From an uncultured Saprospiraceae bacterium (GTDB lineage Bacteria > Bacteroidota > Bacteroidia > Chitinophagales > Saprospiraceae), in the NCBI GenBank assembly GCA_937872385.1, contig CALMSO010000057.1:1-64000 (forward strand): 64,000 nucleotides of DNA, given 5' to 3'. The number at the start of each line of letters is the position of its first letter. The first letter of the stretch is position 1. The translations under genes and the position numbers were made by a program. Of the stretch, positions 59,092-64,000 are shown piece by piece. The notes beneath the pieces are model-generated. The model was not told the origin of the DNA. It made no database searches and saw nothing but the letters and a program-made list of their open reading frames with translations.

Positions 59092-59493
59092 CAGCACAAA
59101 GTCTTTATCACGGCGGTGCGCTTGCCAAAAGATTGGCTATTTGTAGCCAGTCCCGTTTACTGCTCAAGAGCAATGGAATATTACAAAGAACGTTGGCAAA
59201 TTGAAACCTTATTCAAAGCCTTGAAAACCCAAGGATTCCATCTGGAGGACACCCACTTGGTGGATCGTAAGAAATTAGCCAAACTCTTAGCCTTATTGGC
59301 TATCGCTTTTGTGTGGTGCTATAAAGCCGGCATTTGGCTGGATGAAAAACAGCCCATTCGTATTTTGAAAAAAACGGGCAACCGATTGTACAGTTTCTTC
59401 AAATACGGCTTTGATTATATCCAGCATCTGCTGTTAAATTCGCTAAAAAAACAGGAACTCAAATATGTTTTTGCATTTTTGTTACTGTACTGA
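59092..59493 (+). pseudogene. IS4-family transposase, C-terminal fragment
   Basis: About 133 codons without a start. They contain the IS4 Y-R-E-K signature (YYKERWQIETLFKALK) and a C-terminal region ending VFAFLLLY. The N-terminal two thirds with the first two catalytic aspartates are missing. It lies directly after the lipoprotein stop. No intact inverted repeats were found. Confidence 0.75.
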
Positions 59494-59494
59494 A

Positions 59495-59600
59495 AGAAAA
59501 TGATATTATATTTAAAGCGGTATTTGAAGCAATACCAACCCCAGATCATGCCAAAAAGCGGCTAAAAAGCTCCTTGGACAACCTGAAAGATATGAGGTAA
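59495..59600 (+). pseudogene. Short decayed coding fragment
   Basis: About 34 codons ending TAA 59598-59600, ending helical (RLKSSLDNLKDMR), with no start codon. Possibly the tail of a lost gene next to the IS fragment. No family recognised. Confidence 0.3.
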
Positions 59601-59629
59601 CCACGCAACTGCATTGCGTAGCTACGGAC

Positions 59630-59670
59630 GTTGTTCAAGATACCTCGCTGCGCTCGGTATCTTGAACAAC
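59630..59670. terminator. Strong hairpin after the IS fragment
   Basis: GTTGTTCAAGATACC (59630-59644) pairs perfectly with GGTATCTTGAACAAC (59656-59670), loop 11 nt. A smaller stem ACGCAA/TTGCGT lies at about 59603-59619. Probably a terminator, or part of an IS end. Confidence 0.6.
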
Positions 59671-59714
59671 GGCAAATAAAAAGAGAAAAAATTAAACAAA
59701 ATAAATAATGTAAC

Positions 59715-60194
59715 ATGAAGAAAAATCTGACTTCCTTAATTTTTGCTGCCGTTTTCTTGTGCTTCTGTCCAAGTTTGGCTGGAGCAGTTGCTCGTCAATC
59801 AAGTGTGGTACAGACACAACAACTTGAAATTCCATACTCATTTGACTTGAAAAAAGAGGGTTTGGAAAAATCACTTGGAAGGAAACTTACTTTTCGGGAA
59901 AAACTTACGCTCCGCTTCGTAAACAAGAAGATTGAAAAACAATCTTCAAAATACGAAAGGAGTGAGAACAGCGAGATTGGCGCAAGAAAGACAACTGGCA
60001 AATCGCAAATAGTTGCCTTTCTACTTTGCTTTTTTCTTGGGCTACTTGGCATCCACAGATTCTATTTGGGATATACTGGCATGGGCGTCTTGTATATTTT
60101 TACACTTGGATTATTTGGAATAGGCTGGCTTATTGACTTGATTCTATTGATTATTCCAAATGGGCTGACCCCAAAAGGTGAGACGAGGTATTGA
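59715..60194 (+). CDS. TM2 domain protein
   Basis: A 159-residue protein with a signal peptide (ending LAGAVA), a polar charged region with FREKLTLRFVNKKIEK, and a C-terminal TM2 domain (KSQIVAFLLCFFLGLLGIHR, FYLGYTGMGVLYIFTLGLFG, GWLIDLILLIIPNG), i.e. two membrane helices joined by the DRF-like HRFYLG motif. Bacterial TM2 proteins have no settled function. A tiny proline-rich gene follows 59 bp later. Confidence 0.88.
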   Translation: MKKNLTSLIFAAVFLCFCPSLAGAVARQSSVVQTQQLEIPYSFDLKKEGLEKSLGRKLTFREKLTLRFVNKKIEKQSSKYERSENSEIGARKTTGKSQIVAFLLCFFLGLLGIHRFYLGYTGMGVLYIFTLGLFGIGWLIDLILLIIPNGLTPKGETRY

Positions 60195-60253
60195 AAAATA
60201 ACTTGCACTCAAAACTTCCAATCCAACTTCTCAAAAATAAAAATTTTTAAAAA

Positions 60254-60382
60254 ATGAGTAAACAAAGACCTCCAAATGGTCCCAGCACGACTGGAAAGCC
60301 ATCCGGCGGTGGTAGAGGAAATAATCCTCCACAGCCGCCAAAGCCTACCCCAAAACCAGCACCTCCACCACCGAAAAGGTAA
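60254..60382 (+). CDS. Proline/glycine-rich microprotein, 42 residues
   Basis: MSKQRPPNGPSTTGKPSGGG at the start, then RGNNPPQPPKPTPKPAPPPP and KR. No signal or hydrophobic segment. A clear ATG, composition unlike random frames, and the stop followed by AT-rich sequence support it. Likely disordered; function unknown. Confidence 0.5.
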   Translation: MSKQRPPNGPSTTGKPSGGGRGNNPPQPPKPTPKPAPPPPKR

Positions 60383-60602
60383 AATAAAAAGCGAGAACAA
60401 AGCACTGCCGACTAGGCCGCCCAAAACCAACCCGCAAAGCCAGCGCACGGCGGCTCGGCGTCAGCCCTGCTAACAAAATACATTGGTGTACAGAATGAAC
60501 GACCGAGACAAGTTGGAGTATATTGGATTCGGAAATATTTTATGCGATGAAAGTTATGATGAGAGCCCAGAGAAAAATCTTGACTACATCTTCAAATTAG
60601 AC
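60383..60602. other. Gap before the MarR gene with possible small ORF
   Basis: It holds a GC-rich block (60403-60472, including CAAAGCCAGCGCACGGCGGC) that resembles the right half of the intergenic palindromic elements near 0-6 kb. It also holds an open frame from ATG 60495 (MNDRDKLEYIGFGNILCDES) that runs into the end of the antisense MarR gene and stops at about 60662. The frame looks like a truncated gene start; evidence is thin. Confidence 0.35.
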
Positions 60603-61076
60603 TCAATTGTCACTTATATTCTTGATTTGTCTTTTGGTAAACTCATTTACTGCGGTTAAATATTTTTCTATTACTTTTAATTCAGCATCTGAAAAAGCAT
60701 CATAAAGCTTTCCTAGGTCGCTCTGCATTTGCTTAAAAGCTGGTCCAATCCGCTCAAATGCCTTTTCTTTGTTTAACACCACCACAACTTTTCTTCTGTC
60801 ATTAGGGTCTCTTTCCCTTCTTACAAGGTCGATTTTCTCTAATCGATCAATCATTCCAGTTGCTGCACCTGTAGTCAACCCACTTAACTCGGCAAGCCTA
60901 CCTGCGGTCATCGAACCGTGTTCCAAAAGCAAATCGATATACTTGTGATCTGTGCCGGAAAGGCCTGCCTTTTCAGCTATCGCTTGATGCATCAGTACAG
61001 TTAAAGTCGAAAAATCCCTACTTAAAGCATTGATTTTCTGTACTAATGAAATTTTAACTTCTTTTTTCTTGCTCAT
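60603..61076 (-). CDS. MarR family transcriptional regulator
   Basis: A 157-residue winged-helix regulator. The helix-turn-helix MTAGRLAELSGLTTGAATGM and the wing LEKIDLVRRERDPNDRRKVV with the family Asp-Arg-Arg are clear. It is divergent from a pentapeptide-membrane protein-DUF6157-monooxygenase operon. The intergenic region has a perfect palindrome that forms the -7 box of both directions, so it probably represses itself and that operon. Confidence 0.93.
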   Translation of the reverse strand: MSKKKEVKISLVQKINALSRDFSTLTVLMHQAIAEKAGLSGTDHKYIDLLLEHGSMTAGRLAELSGLTTGAATGMIDRLEKIDLVRRERDPNDRRKVVVVLNKEKAFERIGPAFKQMQSDLGKLYDAFSDAELKVIEKYLTAVNEFTKRQIKNISDN

Positions 61077-61092
61077 TTGAAAGAATTTATAT

Positions 61093-61111
61093 TATCTTTG
61101 TCTCAAAGATA
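61093..61111. promoter_or_regulatory. MarR operator overlapping divergent -7 boxes
   Basis: TATCTTTG-TCT-CAAAGATA is a perfect 8-3-8 inverted repeat. Each arm is itself a TAnnTTTG -7 box, one on each strand. The repeat lies 17 bp before the MarR start and 60 bp before the pentapeptide gene. Binding of a MarR dimer would block both promoters. Confidence 0.65.
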
Positions 61112-61171
61112 CTTTTTAACGTAACTAAAATGTTTTACTGCAAAGTTACACAATTTTAAAAACCGAATTAT

Positions 61172-61732
61172 ATGAAAACTGAAAAAATCAGAGCATTAAT
61201 TAAAAATGCAGAAGGTAAAGGGATTAATCTATCCAATTCTTCCTTAACAGGTGTTGATTTATCAAACCTAGATCTTACTGGCGTGAACTTAAGTAACTCA
61301 GATTTATCAAATGTAAATTTCGAAAATGCCATCTTAAATAATGCAAACTTTTCAAAATCTGATTTATCGAAAGCTTTATTTAAGAATATTGTTTCGGGAA
61401 ATACCAATTTTGAAAAATCAGATTTATCCGAAGTAGTGGGAATTGAAAATCTTTTTGCTCCAAACAACAATCTTTCGGGAGCAATCTTCCAAATAGTTGA
61501 TTTAAGCAACAAGGATTTGACAGGCATAAATATGTCGAGGTGTAATCTTAGAAATGTAAATTTTTCTAATGCGTTTCTACCATCTGCTAATTTTTCAAAT
61601 TCAAACTTACAGAATGCAAATTTTAGTGATGCTGATTTATCAAATACAAACTTTGAGAAAAGTGACTTGAGAAACGCTTCATTTCATGGAGCCATTACTA
61701 AAAATGCAAATTTTTCGAAATCTGATATATAA
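61172..61732 (+). CDS. Pentapeptide-repeat protein
   Basis: A 186-residue protein with about thirty A(D/N)LXX-type pentapeptides (for example LSNSSLTGVDLSNLDLTGVN and NLSNSDLSNVNFENAILNNA). It should form a right-handed quadrilateral beta-helix. Asn and Phe at the central positions are frequent. Some family members bind DNA gyrase; others are structural, and the sequence does not tell which. No signal peptide. First gene of the operon divergent from MarR. Confidence 0.92.
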   Translation: MKTEKIRALIKNAEGKGINLSNSSLTGVDLSNLDLTGVNLSNSDLSNVNFENAILNNANFSKSDLSKALFKNIVSGNTNFEKSDLSEVVGIENLFAPNNNLSGAIFQIVDLSNKDLTGINMSRCNLRNVNFSNAFLPSANFSNSNLQNANFSDADLSNTNFEKSDLRNASFHGAITKNANFSKSDI

Positions 61733-61743
61733 ACAACCAAATC

Positions 61744-61974
61744 ATGAAAAAGAAAAAAGGCACAACAATATTGTTAACCGCTGTTATTCTCTTAATTATT
61801 TTGGGTTTCTACAGCAGTCAATACAAGGGTATTAGGGTAAGCAATGCAAAAGACGATTATAATGAACGAATAAAGTCTTTTATTCATAGTGAGCAATTCA
61901 GACTGGACAGCCTAAACTCAATCAAATCCGAAACTATAGACACAATAAAAACTAAAAGTTTAGATGAAAAATAA
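61744..61974 (+). CDS. Small single-span membrane protein, 76 residues
   Basis: Basic N-terminus and one hydrophobic helix (TILLTAVILLIILGFYSSQY), then a charged, helical soluble tail (about 30-76) rich in Lys, Asp and Ser. No family recognised. It starts 11 bp after the pentapeptide gene and overlaps the next gene by 11 bp. Confidence 0.7.
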   Translation: MKKKKGTTILLTAVILLIILGFYSSQYKGIRVSNAKDDYNERIKSFIHSEQFRLDSLNSIKSETIDTIKTKSLDEK

Positions 61975-62464
61975 AAATTTACGAGCTGACATATGGCTCT
62001 TTATAGCTACAGCAGTGTACTTTATAATGAATGGGGCTCAGCTTTGGGAAACAGCAATTATGGTTCCTGCTTGGACAGCTGCACCTCCTGAGTCTTTGTT
62101 CTTCTTCAAGGGGACTTATGGGCTTGATTTTAAATATTTTTGGATCATAGTTCACTCAATCCATGAAATAATACTACTTGCTGCGTTAGTTTTCAACTGG
62201 CAGTTTAGAACGAGAAGAAACTTAATGCTTATTTTACTTCTCTTTCATATTGGTATTAGAATCTGGACATTGCAATATTTCGCCCCAACTATCATAGAGT
62301 TTCAGGCAATGGAAGTAACGCCTATGATTGATTCAACACTTGTTGAAAGGGCTGCCCATTGGCGAAATTTGAATTATTTGCGAGTAGGTATTTTCTTCTT
62401 GATCAATATCGGCTACGCCACTCTATTTTTTTTAAAACCTCAAAAAGTTACAAATGACAAATAA
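61964..62464 (+). CDS. Four-helix membrane protein (DUF1772-like?)
   Basis: A 166-residue protein with hydrophobic helices at about 10-28, 58-77, 84-103 and 142-160. Overall plan resembles the small four-helix DUF1772/anthrone-oxygenase-like group, but the match is by eye only. It overlaps both neighbours (11 bp each), so it is translationally coupled within the operon. Confidence 0.65.
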   Translation: MKNKNLRADIWLFIATAVYFIMNGAQLWETAIMVPAWTAAPPESLFFFKGTYGLDFKYFWIIVHSIHEIILLAALVFNWQFRTRRNLMLILLLFHIGIRIWTLQYFAPTIIEFQAMEVTPMIDSTLVERAAHWRNLNYLRVGIFFLINIGYATLFFLKPQKVTNDK

Positions 62465-62873
62465 AGAAAAAATACATTCAAACAACTACTTCAATACATT
62501 GATTGAGGTTTCTCTTAACTCGGATAAGACTCAAGGGCTAGTGCCAAATTCAAACAATGACAAACACGCAATTGCAAGATTACAGTATGATATCATATAT
62601 AATGACGCTTATAAATATACTTCAGATGAAGTCATTTCTAAGTTACATACAATTCGAAACAAAATAAATCAAAAAGACTATACTGAGACACAAGAAGAGT
62701 TCTTTAATAAAGGTCGAAGATGTCTCAGAACTTCCCCTCTTTGCAAAAACTATGGCTTTGGAATACATGCAAACAAAGAAGGAAAAATTACATTGATTGG
62801 GGTAGAAACGGATGAATACAAAAGGCTTGCCAAAGATATGACAATTAAGAAAATTAAAGCAATGAAACCATGA
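62454..62873 (+). CDS. DUF6157 family protein
   Basis: A 139-residue soluble protein: NNYFNTLIEVSLNSD at the start, YNDAYKYTSDEVISKLH, GRRCLRTSPLCKNYGFGIHA and the C-terminal TIKKIKAMKP. All are typical of DUF6157 proteins, which occur widely as single genes and are unstudied. Overlaps both neighbours; the ATGA overlap with the monooxygenase suggests coupling. Confidence 0.85.
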   Translation: MTNKEKIHSNNYFNTLIEVSLNSDKTQGLVPNSNNDKHAIARLQYDIIYNDAYKYTSDEVISKLHTIRNKINQKDYTETQEEFFNKGRRCLRTSPLCKNYGFGIHANKEGKITLIGVETDEYKRLAKDMTIKKIKAMKP

Positions 62874-64000
62874 TAAACAAAAAGGTGATAATTGTTGGAG
62901 GAGGTGTAGCTGGCCCCGCACTTGCAATAAAACTACTCGAATTGGACTGGCATGTCAAAATCATTGAAGCCAGAAAAAAGAATGAAATGAAGGAAGGTCT
63001 TTTCATGGGGATTTCCCCAAATGGACTGAATATTTTAAAAGACTTAATTAATATATCAGATATTTATCAGGATTATGCACCTGGCACACTTCATTTTCAC
63101 AATTCTAAAGGTAAGAGAATTGCCGAACTTGATACTGAATACCAGCTAATGGACTATGGGATTAGAAGCGTTCAAATAAAAAGATCTACAGTCAGCCAAC
63201 TCCTACATGAGAAACTGGATCAACTCAAAAATCCTATATTGTATGATTGTCGATTAAACCAAATTGATGATTCTAAAGGAAAAATAAAGGTATCCACATC
63301 TAAAGGTGAGTTTGAAGGATTTGATTTCCTAATTGCAGCAGATGGTATTCACTCAAAATGTCGTAACATATTAATTCCTAATTCTCCAAAGCCAATTTAC
63401 ACTCAACTCCTGTCAACAGGCGCAATAGCAGATATTCCAAACTGGCATGATGAATCGAATGCAATGAAAATGGTATTCGGCGAACAAGCATTTTTTGCCT
63501 ATGCCACCTCCAATCAAGGGAAAGTATGGTGGTTTAATAATTTTCACTTAGCAGCTGAATCTGTGAGATTTACACTTGATAGTGGACTAAAACAGCAAAT
63601 CAAATCTCAAATGTTAGAACTTCATAAAAATGATGATCCGACTATTTTGAATATTCTTCGAGCTACTGATGATTTTTTTGCTTACCCTATTTATGAAATA
63701 CCACCAATAGAAAAATGGTACGGGGATAAATTTTGCTTAATTGGGGATGCTGCGCATGCAATTTCACCTCATACTGGACAAGGCGCTTCTCTTGCTTTGG
63801 AAGATGCCTCAGTTTTAGCCAAGTGTCTTGCAAAATTCGGTGAACATGAACATGCTTTCAAAATATTTCAAGAATTACGATTTCATCGAGTAAAGAAGAT
63901 TATATCTCAAGCCCGTAAAGTTGGAAAAACCAAATCTAGACCCAATCCGCTTGCTAACTTCTTCAGAGATTTCTTTCTTAAGAAGTTTATCCATCTTGAG
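62870..64000 (+). CDS. FAD-dependent monooxygenase (group A), 3' end outside window
   Basis: Partial: 377 codons to the window edge. It has the FAD GxGxxG motif VIIVGGGVAGPALAIKLLE at the N-terminus, the DG motif FLIAADGIHSKCR (about residue 160) and the GD motif CLIGDAAHAISPHTGQGASL (about residue 290). These three are the signature of para-hydroxybenzoate-hydroxylase-type enzymes, including tetracycline-inactivating TetX-like members. The substrate cannot be assigned. With a MarR regulator and membrane proteins in the same unit, a role in modifying a small aromatic or antibiotic compound is possible (inference). Confidence 0.9.
   Translation, partial: MINKKVIIVGGGVAGPALAIKLLELDWHVKIIEARKKNEMKEGLFMGISPNGLNILKDLINISDIYQDYAPGTLHFHNSKGKRIAELDTEYQLMDYGIRSVQIKRSTVSQLLHEKLDQLKNPILYDCRLNQIDDSKGKIKVSTSKGEFEGFDFLIAADGIHSKCRNILIPNSPKPIYTQLLSTGAIADIPNWHDESNAMKMVFGEQAFFAYATSNQGKVWWFNNFHLAAESVRFTLDSGLKQQIKSQMLELHKNDDPTILNILRATDDFFAYPIYEIPPIEKWYGDKFCLIGDAAHAISPHTGQGASLALEDASVLAKCLAKFGEHEHAFKIFQELRFHRVKKIISQARKVGKTKSRPNPLANFFRDFFLKKFIHLE

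Noticed and set aside
58969..59493. A single 174-codon protein beginning within the lipoprotein gene
   Set aside because: The first 40 codons are the lipoprotein gene in another frame; only the part from about 59092 matches an IS4 transposase.
1..64000. tRNA and rRNA genes
   Set aside because: I looked for cloverleaf-like stretches in the longer gaps and saw none; a tRNAscan run would decide.

Overview
The window looks like a Bacteroidota chromosome, most likely a Saprospirales- or Chitinophagales-type organism. The evidence is promoters of the TTTG-N19/20-TAnnTTTG type (for example before rpsP), a T9SS-sorted PKD protein, a Bat (aerotolerance) operon, a GLPGLI/TonB pair, a DUF5916 protein, and an S16 ribosomal protein with a long acidic tail. 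No rRNA, tRNA or CRISPR array was seen.

The window is a mosaic. Positions 1-8.4 kb, 50-58.4 kb and 59.5-64 kb are visibly AT-rich and carry accessory genes; 8.5-49.7 kb is GC-richer and carries housekeeping genes.

(1) 0-6.4 kb: unrelated cargo genes (Crp/Fnr regulator, small outer-membrane-like protein, DUF4386 protein, CPA2 antiporter, HxlR regulator with a frameshifted exported protein and a quinone-oxidoreductase-like enzyme). They are separated by related imperfect-palindromic elements of up to about 170 bp, like gene cassettes.

(2) 6.4-8.4 kb: a cysteine-rich lipopeptide plus TlpA-like thioredoxin module, flanked by 49-bp direct repeats and a transposase fragment.

(3) 8.5-49.7 kb: a YfbK-type VWA protein divergent from a sigma factor and an anti-sigma/TonB-like fusion; a T9SS PKD protein; rpsP; a two-component system; a hydroxylase; a cysteine/cystathionine synthase behind a structured leader; NUDIX; DUF5916; BatD with a TPR lipoprotein; an alkyltransferase-like protein; two ArsR-type regulators; an S9 peptidase; lspA; pdxA; rsmA; a PLP enzyme; an S24 repressor; a ROK/polyphosphate glucokinase; a PKD-cyclophilin; and a leftward DUF58-BatA-BatB-BatC operon.

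(4) 49.7-58.4 kb: three further copies of the module seen at 6.7 kb. All four copies have an array of 10-bp direct repeats, a promoter with exactly 20 bp between its boxes, a conserved 5' leader, one or two tiny exported cysteine-containing peptides, an intercistronic hairpin, and then a larger envelope gene. The larger gene is TlpA-like, GLPGLI plus TonB-type barrel, or a six-bladed propeller lipoprotein. This repeated module is the most interesting feature of the window. It resembles the NVEALA/propeller neighbourhoods of Bacteroidales in outline, but the phased upstream array and the conserved hairpin position are not something I know to be described.

(5) 59-64 kb: an IS4-type transposase fragment, a TM2 protein with a proline-rich microprotein, and a MarR regulator divergent from a rightward operon (pentapeptide protein, two small membrane proteins, DUF6157, FAD monooxygenase) that runs off the end.
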